DNA of 64,000 bases from contig CBDCEM010000003.1 of the NCBI GenBank assembly GCA_965215825.1, positions 5,394,001 to 5,458,000 on the forward strand, in the 5' to 3' direction. Source of the stretch: JAWPMT01 sp965215825. GTDB taxonomy: Bacteria > Bacteroidota > Bacteroidia > Cytophagales > Cyclobacteriaceae. The notes under the pieces were generated by a model. The model did no database searches. It was not told where the DNA came from and was given only the letters and a program-made list of their open reading frames with translations. The stretch's first letter is position 1. Every line of letters starts with the position of its first letter. This document shows positions 34,381-43,166 of this stretch, one piece after another. The position numbers were made by a program, and so were the translations under genes.

Positions 34381-35481
34381 TCAATAAAACTTAACACAAA
34401 CAGGTGTTCCTACCTCCACTCGGTTCCTGGTAGGAGTAAGTAATCCATCTGTGCCTACAGAAAAGGAAATGATGTCATTAGTATCCTGATTAGCGACAAT
34501 CAAGAACTTACCATTTGGGGATAATGTAAAACTCCTGGGGTTGGATATCCCTTCCGAGGCGTGGCCAATCAATTCCATGCCACCTTGATCATCCAGGTTA
34601 AAAACAGCTATACTGTTATGTCCGCGGTTTGAATAGTACAGAAATTGCCCATCTGTACTTATGTGGATATCTGCGGCCCAAGCCACTCCATCAAATCCTT
34701 CTGGTAATGCGCTTACCTTGTTCAGCTGATCGAATGTTCCATCTTCCGCTATACGACAGGACGTTACAGTATTGCCCAATTCATTAAGGACATAGACCAA
34801 ATCCAGTTCAGGATGAAAGTCCAAGTGTCTGGGCCCATCTTCAGGATCAGCTTTCAGGGCAGTCCTTACCGTATCGATGTTGCCATCCACGATATCGTAA
34901 ACCTTCACTTCATCGATACCCAGGTCTATTGCATACAGATACTTACCATCTTTAGAAAAGGTACTGAAGTGCGCATGGGGTCCCTCTTGTCTTTCGTGAG
35001 TACCTTTCCCTTCATGTTGAAAGAAGCTTGCACCTTCGACCAACTCTGCGACAGACTGAAATACAGCAATATTACCTGAGCTGTAATTGGCTACAGATAT
35101 CAGAGAATTGTCAGGGTTGATTGAGACATGGCATGGATGCATGCCTTCCACACTTTTCTTGTCGATTAGATTGAGTGAACCTCTCTGATTCCATTCAAAC
35201 GTACTCAATGATCCTTGTTCGTTTTCATTGACCACATACACGTTTTTCTTAATTTTAGAAACAGCCAAAAAAGAAGGATTTTCTGTCTTTGCCATCAGAT
35301 AAACCTCTCCGAAGGAACCATCGGAAGCATCAAATTCTACTTGATAAACGCCTTCGCTTGTGCCGTTCGTATAGGTTCCGATAAGTAATGGAATCTTCAT
35401 ATTTTTTTCTTCTTTTTCTTCATTAGGTGTGCTACAGCCCAATAAACTAATAAGAATTAGTAATGCTGAAAAATTTTTCAT
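34381..35481 (-). CDS. Lactonase-family beta-propeller lipoprotein
   Basis: 366 residues with a lipobox (LISLLGC15). The seven-bladed propeller of the 6-phosphogluconolactonase/lactonase family shows LLIGTYTNGTSEGVYQ at the start and repeats such as HPCHVSINPDNSLISVANYSSG, GPRHLDFHPELDLVYVLNE and NPRSFTLSPNGKFLIVANQ. The lipid anchor places it outside the cytoplasm, so it probably opens an external sugar lactone rather than 6-phosphogluconolactone. Second gene of the menB operon, 8 bp after menB. Confidence 0.93.
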   Translation of the reverse strand: MKNFSALLILISLLGCSTPNEEKEEKNMKIPLLIGTYTNGTSEGVYQVEFDASDGSFGEVYLMAKTENPSFLAVSKIKKNVYVVNENEQGSLSTFEWNQRGSLNLIDKKSVEGMHPCHVSINPDNSLISVANYSSGNIAVFQSVAELVEGASFFQHEGKGTHERQEGPHAHFSTFSKDGKYLYAIDLGIDEVKVYDIVDGNIDTVRTALKADPEDGPRHLDFHPELDLVYVLNELGNTVTSCRIAEDGTFDQLNKVSALPEGFDGVAWAADIHISTDGQFLYYSNRGHNSIAVFNLDDQGGMELIGHASEGISNPRSFTLSPNGKFLIVANQDTNDIISFSVGTDGLLTPTRNRVEVGTPVCVKFY

Positions 35482-35489
35482 AGTAGGTT

Positions 35490-36332
35490 TTATGGGATGT
35501 ATTTAATGTCTTTAAAATCGGGCTTGCGCTTTTCCAGGAATGCATTTCTACCTTCTTTGGCTTCGTCGGTCATGTATGCCAGTCGAGTTGCTTCTCCGGC
35601 AAATACTTGCTGACCTACCATCCCGTCATCGGTGAGATTAAAGGCAAACTTGAGCATCTTAATCGAGGTTGGTGATTTGGCCAGTATCTCTTGTGCCCAC
35701 TGATAGGCAGTATCTTCCAGTTCTTCATGAGGGATCACTGCATTGACCATACCCATGTCATAAGCCTCCTGCGCTGAATAATTTCTCCCCAGAAAAAAGA
35801 TCTCCCGGGCCCTTTTCTGTCCCACCATTTTAGCCAGATAAGCAGAACCGTAGCCTCCATCAAAGCTGGTTACATCGGCATCCGTTTGTTTGAATATAGC
35901 ATGTTCTTTGCTAGCCAGAGTTAAGTCGCATATGACATGAAGGCTATGTCCTCCACCTACGGCCCATCCTGGAACTACGGCAATTACTGCCTTAGACATA
36001 AAGCGGATAAGTCGTTGCACTTCCAAAATATTGAGCCGGGGCATACCTTCATCATCTACATATCCCTGATGGCCGCGAGCATTTTGATCACCTCCACTGC
36101 AAAAGGAATAAACACCATCTTTAGTAGAAGGTCCTTCGGCAGAGAGCAACACAACACCAATGGACGTATCTTCCCGGGCATCAACAAATGCTTCAAAAAG
36201 TTCAGCAACCGTTTTAGGGCGAAACGCGTTCCTCACATTTGGACGGTTAAACGCAATTCGGGCTACGCCATTTGCTTTCTTATAAGTAATATCTTGGTAT
36301 TCCTTGACGGTTTTCCAGGCAATCGCACTCAT
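35490..36332 (-). CDS. menB: 1,4-dihydroxy-2-naphthoyl-CoA synthase
   Basis: 280 residues of the crotonase fold, close to the usual length of MenB. NRPNVRNAFRPKTV, FCSGGDQNARG, PGWAVGGGHSLH and TDADVTSFDGGYGSAYLA are the MenB signature, including the Asp/Gly-rich loop that binds the substrate. It cyclises O-succinylbenzoyl-CoA in menaquinone synthesis in the cytoplasm. No other men gene lies here; instead a lactonase and an aldolase follow within 10 bp each. Confidence 0.95.
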   Translation of the reverse strand: MSAIAWKTVKEYQDITYKKANGVARIAFNRPNVRNAFRPKTVAELFEAFVDAREDTSIGVVLLSAEGPSTKDGVYSFCSGGDQNARGHQGYVDDEGMPRLNILEVQRLIRFMSKAVIAVVPGWAVGGGHSLHVICDLTLASKEHAIFKQTDADVTSFDGGYGSAYLAKMVGQKRAREIFFLGRNYSAQEAYDMGMVNAVIPHEELEDTAYQWAQEILAKSPTSIKMLKFAFNLTDDGMVGQQVFAGEATRLAYMTDEAKEGRNAFLEKRKPDFKDIKYIP

Positions 36333-36413
36333 GTAATTTCAGCTTAAGAATTCAACCGTGAAAATACTAAGAAGGAATAGAATCAGCTGCGCCAATCTTA
36401 CGGTCGGAGTGTA

Positions 36414-37028
36414 TCAGTTATGAAACTTGACGCATCGGGTACTAAGAAAGTAACGATCCCCTACTCTCGAATGAAAGATCTGCTCCGATCCTTTCTGTAA
36501 AGTAATGATACCAGCAGTGTTGCTGTCCTTCAACTCATTGTCCCACCAATTACCGCTGGAACCAGCCTGCTGGAATTCTTTCCCATTAGAAGCAAACCCT
36601 CCGAAAAGCATATTCATATCACTATCTCCATCCTGAACGAGATGTTTCGCGGCATGGTGTACCCCTTCAAAAAATTGAAAAAGGTGTTTCCATTCCACTA
36701 TTGTCGGTACGTGCCAGCCCGGAGGGCACGCAAGGTTGGCTTGTTCATAGTTGTATAGACGACCAAAAGCATCACAATATTCTTTCAAATCCTCAAAGCA
36801 CAGTGACCCCTCAATTTCATATTTCACATTTTCAGCGTACCAGGTCCTACTTATGATACCGTTATGATGCCTTCTATTAAAGGTTATCGTTTTATATTCT
36901 CTTCCATCTCTCGAGTCAGTGAAAGTACCCAGGGTATGTGAAAATTTCTTTCTTTTCTCTTGCGCAACTCCGTTGAATGAGAACAGTAATCCCAGCAAAA
37001 AGAAGGTTAGGGTAAAGTATTTTTTCAT
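36414..37028 (-). CDS. FISUMP-domain secreted protein
   Basis: 204 residues from the ATG at 37028 (MKKYFTLTFFLLGLLFSFNG), which gives a clear signal peptide. The FISUMP fold, first seen in Fibrobacter, is marked by WYAENVKYE, YGRLYNYEQ-type AFGRLYNYEQANLACPPGWHVPT, and a final RCVKF. These proteins sit outside the cell and have no known enzyme activity. The gene stands alone between two operons. Confidence 0.85.
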   Translation of the reverse strand: MKKYFTLTFFLLGLLFSFNGVAQEKRKKFSHTLGTFTDSRDGREYKTITFNRRHHNGIISRTWYAENVKYEIEGSLCFEDLKEYCDAFGRLYNYEQANLACPPGWHVPTIVEWKHLFQFFEGVHHAAKHLVQDGDSDMNMLFGGFASNGKEFQQAGSSGNWWDNELKDSNTAGIITLQKGSEQIFHSRVGDRYFLSTRCVKFHN

Positions 37029-37173
37029 CTTGTAACTGATGGTTTTGATCCTTATGGGCCTAAAATTAATGAAGCGAAAATTACCAATCACTCCCAACTG
37101 GTGTTTTACTCCACCAATGGGAATGATCAGTTTTGGTCAGGATCAAACAGTCACTAAAATGCTGATTGGATCA

Positions 37174-38532
37174 CTAAAATTTCCGGTAATAGCCATCGAG
37201 GTATTGGTTAGCCTCGGATTGCAAGAAAACGGCTTTTTGTCGGTCCCAATCGAGTGTTTCTCCCGGATATCTCCCGGCAATCACGCCAAGCAATATGGTT
37301 TCAGTCAATCGGGATGCATAAGAAAAGGGCGCAGTACAGGTACCATTGCCGAGACAAGCATCTGTGAATTGCTGATAATGCTTGTTTCCTTCGATCGTGT
37401 AATCTCTTACTGGTTCTGCGAACTCACCCTTCGTATCGTATTTCTCAATTTCCAAATCCTCGTAATTTCCATCCACAATTAACCTTGGGAGTTGCTGAAA
37501 GTGCGGTAACAATAACTTACCTTTCTCCCCGATAAACATAGCCCCCTGCTCGGGCAATGTTTCATTATTCGGCAGTCGCAGGTCTTCGTGTGTAGCTGGT
37601 GCCCCCTGGCCATCATACCAGATCCAGGTCAGTGATTCCGCTGTATATCTTGTCCCAGGAAACTCGTATGTCACCTGATTTTTCTCCGGATACCCAAAGC
37701 CGTTGGGCATTCGACACGTGTTTTTGATAGTCCTGGGAACATCCAGTTCCAACGCGTTGTAAGGTGTATCGAAAATATGAACACCCATATCTCCCAACGT
37801 TCCACAGCCATAATCCATCAGCTTGCGCCAATTTCCTGGATGATACATACCATCTTTGTAGTCTCTTTCTTGCGCAGTACCTAGCCACAAGTTCCAATCG
37901 AGGTTTTTGGGCACCTTATCTTTTCCTGTAGGTAAAGGCCCGTCATATCCCCAGTTTTTGGGTGACCAGGCATGCACAGTACTCACATTGCCAATAATAC
38001 CTGACTGGATCAAATGAGTAGCCAATTTATAGTCATAAAAGGAATGAACCTGAATTCCCATTTGGGTGATCAGGTTATTATCACTGGCCAATTTTGCCAT
38101 CGCCCGTGATTCGGTTACATGATGTGTCAATGGCTTTTGGCAATACACATTTTTACCCATTTCCATCGCTCGAATTGAGGCAGGTGCGTGGGTGTGGTCC
38201 GGAGTAGAAACCACTACTGCATCTATGTCTCCAGCCATGCTGTCCATTAATTTGCGATAGTCAGCAAACAGTTTGGCTTTAGGATGCATTTTACTTGCTA
38301 CTTTCAGCCGATTTGAATCGACATCACACAATGCCACAACATCCACTGCTGGATGAGAGGTCATCGACTTCAGGTCCTCCATGCCCATTCCTCCAATACC
38401 TATATGCGCTGTACGGAGTTTATTTTGCTTGATGGACGCCCAGGTGGTCGAGGGCAAAAAGGTCAGGGAAGCTAATGCAGCAGTCCCTTTGATGAATTTT
38501 CTTCTGTTCAGGTTTTGATGTAGTTGACTCAT
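37174..38532 (-). CDS. Gfo/Idh/MocA-family oxidoreductase, exported
   Basis: 452 residues. A Tat-like signal (NRRKFIKGTAALASLTFLP) precedes a Rossmann fold beginning LRTAHIGIGGMG, with the family's substrate-binding lysine in EKP-type CQKPLTHHV. The C-terminal alpha/beta domain includes CGTLGDMGVHIFDTP. It is the third gene of an operon with a sialate esterase and DUF1080, overlapping the latter by four bases, which fits a periplasmic sugar oxidation route. NAD(P) would have to come bound to the folded protein. Confidence 0.92.
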   Translation of the reverse strand: MSQLHQNLNRRKFIKGTAALASLTFLPSTTWASIKQNKLRTAHIGIGGMGMEDLKSMTSHPAVDVVALCDVDSNRLKVASKMHPKAKLFADYRKLMDSMAGDIDAVVVSTPDHTHAPASIRAMEMGKNVYCQKPLTHHVTESRAMAKLASDNNLITQMGIQVHSFYDYKLATHLIQSGIIGNVSTVHAWSPKNWGYDGPLPTGKDKVPKNLDWNLWLGTAQERDYKDGMYHPGNWRKLMDYGCGTLGDMGVHIFDTPYNALELDVPRTIKNTCRMPNGFGYPEKNQVTYEFPGTRYTAESLTWIWYDGQGAPATHEDLRLPNNETLPEQGAMFIGEKGKLLLPHFQQLPRLIVDGNYEDLEIEKYDTKGEFAEPVRDYTIEGNKHYQQFTDACLGNGTCTAPFSYASRLTETILLGVIAGRYPGETLDWDRQKAVFLQSEANQYLDGYYRKF

Positions 38533-39314
38533 AGTTTTCTGAGTTTAATATTGCGAAACCATATAGGGCTGGAATGATCCTGCAATCCGATGTAACCGGA
38601 TTTAAACTTGCCGTAGTTTTCGGCATCTTTCCATTTACCATTGTCTTTCTTTGACTGCCAGTCCTCCGACCAGGGAACAAAAGAGAGCACCATTTGGTCG
38701 TTTAACCAGTGCTCTACCTTTTCTGGTGTAAAGACAATCTTAGTACTGTTCCACTCGCCTACCGGATTTAATACTTTTTTAGCAGGATCTGCAGGGTACA
38801 TGGCATAATCAGAAGCAGTTTTCTGTAGAGGCTGTAGCTGGTCTACATTTTCCGTGTATCCAAGGCTCGTATTGTAACTCGTCAGGTCGTGAATACTGGC
38901 ATAATTCTCATCATCAATCATTTGATACTCGGGAGAAACTTCCCATGGGGCATCAAAGCCTTCTTTTAAGTGATAGAAAATACCACTGTTTCCACCTTCT
39001 GGAATTTTCCACTCCAGGTACAATTCGAAATTTTCAAATTCTTCCTTGGCATAAATAATGTCCTTGCCTCCTGTGTAGTCCTGTTCCAGACCCAATTCAG
39101 TATCGAAGGTCAGTTCTCCATCCTTCGCAACCCACCCCGGAGGTAAAGCATCTCCGTTGTAAGCTCTCCACCCATCGGTGGTTTTTCCATCAAAAAGGTA
39201 AATCCATTCGTTAACGATCTTTTCAGCCGGTTTTTCCTCGGCAGGTGGCTTTTGAGGAGACTGGCAGGATAGCAAGACCAATGTGAATAAAACGGGGAAT
39301 AGCAATCGTTTCAT
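38529..39314 (-). CDS. DUF1080 (3-keto-disaccharide hydrolase) lipoprotein
   Basis: 261 residues with a lipobox (LVLLSC17). The concanavalin-like fold of DUF1080 has WIYLFDGKTTDGWRAYNG at its start, NFELYLEWKIPEGGNSGIFYH in the middle and GYIGLQDHSSPIWFRNIKLR at its end, all typical. Relatives cleave 3-keto-glycosides, the products of Gfo/Idh oxidoreductases, so the neighbouring oxidoreductase is a natural partner. Second gene of the operon. Confidence 0.95.
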   Translation of the reverse strand: MKRLLFPVLFTLVLLSCQSPQKPPAEEKPAEKIVNEWIYLFDGKTTDGWRAYNGDALPPGWVAKDGELTFDTELGLEQDYTGGKDIIYAKEEFENFELYLEWKIPEGGNSGIFYHLKEGFDAPWEVSPEYQMIDDENYASIHDLTSYNTSLGYTENVDQLQPLQKTASDYAMYPADPAKKVLNPVGEWNSTKIVFTPEKVEHWLNDQMVLSFVPWSEDWQSKKDNGKWKDAENYGKFKSGYIGLQDHSSPIWFRNIKLRKL

Positions 39315-39341
39315 GCAGGGTTTTGGGTTTAAATCAAAAAA

Positions 39342-41318
39342 TCACTCAGTGGTAAAAGATGAAGCCGGTAGCCCCTCTTTATTGAATAAAGTTACATCGG
39401 CATAGTCAGCCCAGGCGTACCGCACATGTTTCGGATTAGGTATGTTGGTGGACCAAACTTCCATTTTTCCGTCTATTATTTTTGCCTGTGCCTCGATAAA
39501 CTGCCCATTATCTCCTGCTACTTCAAAAATGGTGCTCAACCCAGGTTCATAAACGAGGCCACTTTCCGCATAATCAAATTCTATGATAATCTTCCCGCCT
39601 ACAATCTGATGTGATTTATAAAGTGGGCCTGAAGGGGAAACATTCTCACCATAGTCACGTGTCAAAGCCCATAGAGCCAGTCGTTTGCCTACGTCCTGTT
39701 TGTTGCCGGGGTGAATGCTGGTCGGATGACCGATATCCATGGTGCTTGCCATACCTGTTCCGGAAAGCTTCAATGTTTTCCGTTGTGCGTCTCTCAAGGC
39801 AGGTGACAACCCATTTCCGTAGTTGAAAGGAGCAATCTGAACATAGTAAAACGAAAACTCGTCCTTCCAGCGTGATCTCCAATCAGAAATCATCCCTGGA
39901 AAGGTTTTTTCATATTGTTCCGCACGCCCAACGTTGCTCTCTCCCTGATACCAAATTGCTCCCTGAATATTGTATGGAATCACTGGATTGATCATGGCAT
40001 TAAACAAACCACTAGGCGTCCATGAATCAAAACGATAGGATTCAATACCTTCAGGCGGGTCATTCAGAGCTTCCTGATTGGTATGAAATAACAGGAATTT
40101 TCCGCGATAGACACCTGCAATCGCCTGATATTTCCAATCCTTATTGATTTCTACGGTCTTTCCAGAATTACTGATCAAAGACATTTCACCACGAAAACCT
40201 CCTCCTCCTCCGGTATCAATCAGCCGGATGGCTATTTGATTTTCACCTTCTCGAAGTAAATCTTTCAATTCATAAGAACGTGGACAGTTCCAACAAAGGG
40301 TAAATGCCGCTTTCTCCCCATTGATGTACAGGGCATCCATATCATCAATACCTTCGGTAAAGGAAAAAGTAAAGTAATCTTCTACGTCCTCAATAATCAC
40401 CTTTTTCCGAAACCACACAACTCCATCAGGATACGTTCCTTCCATGTTTTCAATGTCGTCTGGTAGGTCAACGTTTCTCCAATCACTGTCATCGAAATCC
40501 TCCGAAGCATATTGAGCATCTTCCAATTCCAGCGACTCCCAATCTGCTTCGTTATTGGGAAATGAGCGGCTGGGAAACTGGTCATACCATGTCTGATAAG
40601 TAGCTATTTTTTCCGGATCGAGGGTGGCCAACTGTTCCTCAAATTCACCTAAAGCCAACAACTTGTCTTGGCTGATCCAGGACTCTACAGGTGTCCCGCC
40701 CCAACTGGAATGGATAACCCCAATTGGCACATCAAGTTTCTGGTGCAATTCTCTGGCAAAAAAGTAAGCTGTTGCACTACTCTTATCGGCTGTTTCAGAG
40801 CTCATGGCCTTCCACGTACCATCGAAAGAGGTAATCGGCTCAGGTGAGATGGCGCGTTTCACAGTGATGTATCTAATGGCAGGATAATTAGCTTGCGCTA
40901 TTTCTTCTTCATAGTTATCTATGGGCTCAGCGGGAAGGAATCCGGTCAGTGGCATTTCCATATTGGATTGACCGGAGGCCAACCAGACCTCACCGATCAT
41001 GACATCTTCAAAGCGTATCAGTGTATCGCTTTGTCCCACATCCAACAAGTAAGGCCCTCCGGCTTCAGGTGTCATCAATTCTAGCAGCCATTTACCATTT
41101 TCGTCTACCTGGGTGGTAACAAATTGATCACTCCAACTGCCTTGAGCTTTTACTTCATCGTTGGGTGTGCCTGTTCCCCATATGGCCACTGTCTCATCTT
41201 GCTGCAAGACCATGTGATCTCCAAAAATGGAACTTGGAATTAAGGGTTGTGTTTCCAACTTTTGACAAGAGACAATGACAAAGGTCAGAATTAGAAATAG
41301 AGGGGATTTGAACTTCAT
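39342..41318 (-). CDS. Sialate O-acetylesterase-family lipoprotein
   Basis: 658 residues with a lipobox (IVSC18). The SGNH esterase has the nucleophile Ser118 in ASGQSNMEM and a second block IWYQGESNVGRAEQY, with the catalytic Asp/His probably in DIGHPTSIHPGNKQDVGKR. A beta-sandwich insert with EDVEDYFTFSFTEGIDDMDA lies between, as in bacterial two-part esterases. It removes acetyl groups from sialic acid or other glycans, probably in the periplasm. First gene of the glycan operon. Confidence 0.93.
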   Translation of the reverse strand: MKFKSPLFLILTFVIVSCQKLETQPLIPSSIFGDHMVLQQDETVAIWGTGTPNDEVKAQGSWSDQFVTTQVDENGKWLLELMTPEAGGPYLLDVGQSDTLIRFEDVMIGEVWLASGQSNMEMPLTGFLPAEPIDNYEEEIAQANYPAIRYITVKRAISPEPITSFDGTWKAMSSETADKSSATAYFFARELHQKLDVPIGVIHSSWGGTPVESWISQDKLLALGEFEEQLATLDPEKIATYQTWYDQFPSRSFPNNEADWESLELEDAQYASEDFDDSDWRNVDLPDDIENMEGTYPDGVVWFRKKVIIEDVEDYFTFSFTEGIDDMDALYINGEKAAFTLCWNCPRSYELKDLLREGENQIAIRLIDTGGGGGFRGEMSLISNSGKTVEINKDWKYQAIAGVYRGKFLLFHTNQEALNDPPEGIESYRFDSWTPSGLFNAMINPVIPYNIQGAIWYQGESNVGRAEQYEKTFPGMISDWRSRWKDEFSFYYVQIAPFNYGNGLSPALRDAQRKTLKLSGTGMASTMDIGHPTSIHPGNKQDVGKRLALWALTRDYGENVSPSGPLYKSHQIVGGKIIIEFDYAESGLVYEPGLSTIFEVAGDNGQFIEAQAKIIDGKMEVWSTNIPNPKHVRYAWADYADVTLFNKEGLPASSFTTE

Positions 41319-41376
41319 GGAATCTTAGATTGGCGATTAAAAATAGGGAATCTTCGGGATTGCCTACATTTGGCTC

Positions 41377-41811
41377 ATGTCTAAATCACCTATTCCCCGC
41401 TGGCACGAGCTAGTTAAGAGCTACGACATTGCAATTTTCGACGACATCTTTCACGAGGATTGCGTTTTTTATTCACCGCTGGTATTCCAACCGAAAGAAG
41501 GCAAAGCACTCACCAAACAATTTCTTTCGGCAGCCGCCAGAATGTTCAAAGAAGCAGAGCAATTCACCTATGTGAAAGAAGTGATGGAAGATAACAGTGC
41601 CGTGCTGGTTTTTCATTCAAAAATCGATGGCATCTTCGTTGAGGGAATTGACATGATTACCTGGGATGAGCAAGGTTTGATTACGGAATTCAAAGTATTT
41701 ATCCGCCCCATGAAAGGAATCATGAAAGTGGCAGCTACCATGCAAAAGCAATTAGGACTTAAAGGCCCCACTTTTGGACAGAAATTGAAGATGATATTTA
41801 GTGGAGGTTAA
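41377..41811 (+). CDS. NTF2-like (SnoaL) protein
   Basis: 144 residues with the cone-shaped NTF2 fold: an N-terminal helix (PRWHELVKSYDIAIFDDIFHED), CVFYSPLVF, and strands VLVFHSKIDGIFVEGIDMITWD and LITEFKVFIRPMKGI, the latter typical for ligand-binding members. Its ligand is unknown. It is divergent from the sialate esterase and could be a small steroid-isomerase-like protein or simply a binding protein. Confidence 0.85.
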   Translation: MSKSPIPRWHELVKSYDIAIFDDIFHEDCVFYSPLVFQPKEGKALTKQFLSAAARMFKEAEQFTYVKEVMEDNSAVLVFHSKIDGIFVEGIDMITWDEQGLITEFKVFIRPMKGIMKVAATMQKQLGLKGPTFGQKLKMIFSGG

Positions 41812-41822
41812 ACGGTTACAGA

Positions 41823-42983
41823 TTAAGGTTCTCGTTGCTTTAATCGTAATTCAGTCCTCCAGGATTTCATATTTTCATATTTAGCAATGCCAATGTCATA
41901 TTGATACTTCACAATGACTTTCAGGTAGTCAATTCGATTGATATTGTATTCTTTGCTGGAGATAATGGCAAAAACCCGATCATTGAAGTAATCGCTCTTA
42001 AAGGATGCAATCTTTTGGTTGGTGTAGACGGTTACAATCAGTCCTACCTCCGAATTTGTCAAAATTTTTATTCTGGCCGATAAAGTTTCATCGAATTCAT
42101 CTAGTTCAGTTAAAATTTCCGAAAACACTTCTTGATTCGCCTCCAGAACAGCTGTAAGGTTAGCATACTCCCCGGAAGAATCCGTACTCCGGTTTAAAGT
42201 CAAAAGGAGTGTTCCAATAATAAAAAATATAATTCCGGCCAAGATGTAAACCTTCTTCCGGGCAACCCCAGATTGAATTTTCTCTAAATTTTGAGTGTCG
42301 CTCACCACCAGTGTTTTGCAGATCAAGTCATGAACGGTTTGACGGGAATTCTGATTGACCAAATAGAAATAGACGAAAGCAATCACAAGAATACCCAGAA
42401 CGTTTCCCATTAATGTTGATAGCCAATCTGGTATCCAAGACATGGCTGAGAGATAATTGAATAGGAAAAAAGGGGCAGTCAATATCAAAGTCCTGAAAAA
42501 AGCTCGGGAGACCAATAAGACAGATCCATCAATTCCCACTGTTTGAAGTGACAAAAACTGTTTGCCAAAGGTCTTCCCATCCATCAGGATGCTGTTGCCC
42601 AGGGTCAAGTATATCGTCGTGACAATAAATCCAACCCAAACACCGTGATGTTGCAATTTGACAAAATATTCAGACAGTATTAACCCCAAAAAAAACCCAA
42701 CACCTATTACTATTAGCCCATCAATAATAAATGCTCCGACGCGTGGAAAAAGCGTGTCAATATCGACGGTCAATTTGGATTCGGCTACCTCTGATATTAT
42801 TCTCTTTTTTTGTTCCTGAGCCCTTTCTATTTCTTCTATCGTCTCGGATGTATCTCCTTGTCTTTTCAGTAATTCTATTGCAGCATCTACAGCAATAGGT
42901 TGATAATCTGCTGAATTATTGATGATATGATGCAATTCATCCCGGCTTTTATTTGCGAATTTTTGAAGAAAGATTTGTTTCAC
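41823..42983 (-). CDS. RDD-family membrane protein
   Basis: 386 residues from a GTG start. The N-terminal 75 are soluble and helical (DELHHIINNSADYQPIAV, perhaps a protein-binding motif). The RDD domain (about 80-240) has RVGAFIIDGLIVIGVGFFLG with the conserved Arg-Asp, and MDGKTFGKQFLSLQTVG. After a further membrane segment the last 120 residues are periplasmic or cytoplasmic with a NR-STD linker. Function of RDD proteins is unclear; ion transport has been shown for some. Confidence 0.88.
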   Translation of the reverse strand: MKQIFLQKFANKSRDELHHIINNSADYQPIAVDAAIELLKRQGDTSETIEEIERAQEQKKRIISEVAESKLTVDIDTLFPRVGAFIIDGLIVIGVGFFLGLILSEYFVKLQHHGVWVGFIVTTIYLTLGNSILMDGKTFGKQFLSLQTVGIDGSVLLVSRAFFRTLILTAPFFLFNYLSAMSWIPDWLSTLMGNVLGILVIAFVYFYLVNQNSRQTVHDLICKTLVVSDTQNLEKIQSGVARKKVYILAGIIFFIIGTLLLTLNRSTDSSGEYANLTAVLEANQEVFSEILTELDEFDETLSARIKILTNSEVGLIVTVYTNQKIASFKSDYFNDRVFAIISSKEYNINRIDYLKVIVKYQYDIGIAKYENMKSWRTELRLKQREP

Positions 42984-43166
42984 AATTGGGATAATTTTAA
43001 GCTTAAACTTAAAGAAATAAGTTTCTTAGTTATCTCAAATACGAAATAGAAGATTGATCAAACTACGTAAAAATCGGCATCGGCCAATTTTCATCCATCC
43101 GTCATTAAAGAACCAACGAAATTAAATTCATGCATTATTTCATCATTTGCATAAAACTGAATTTAA

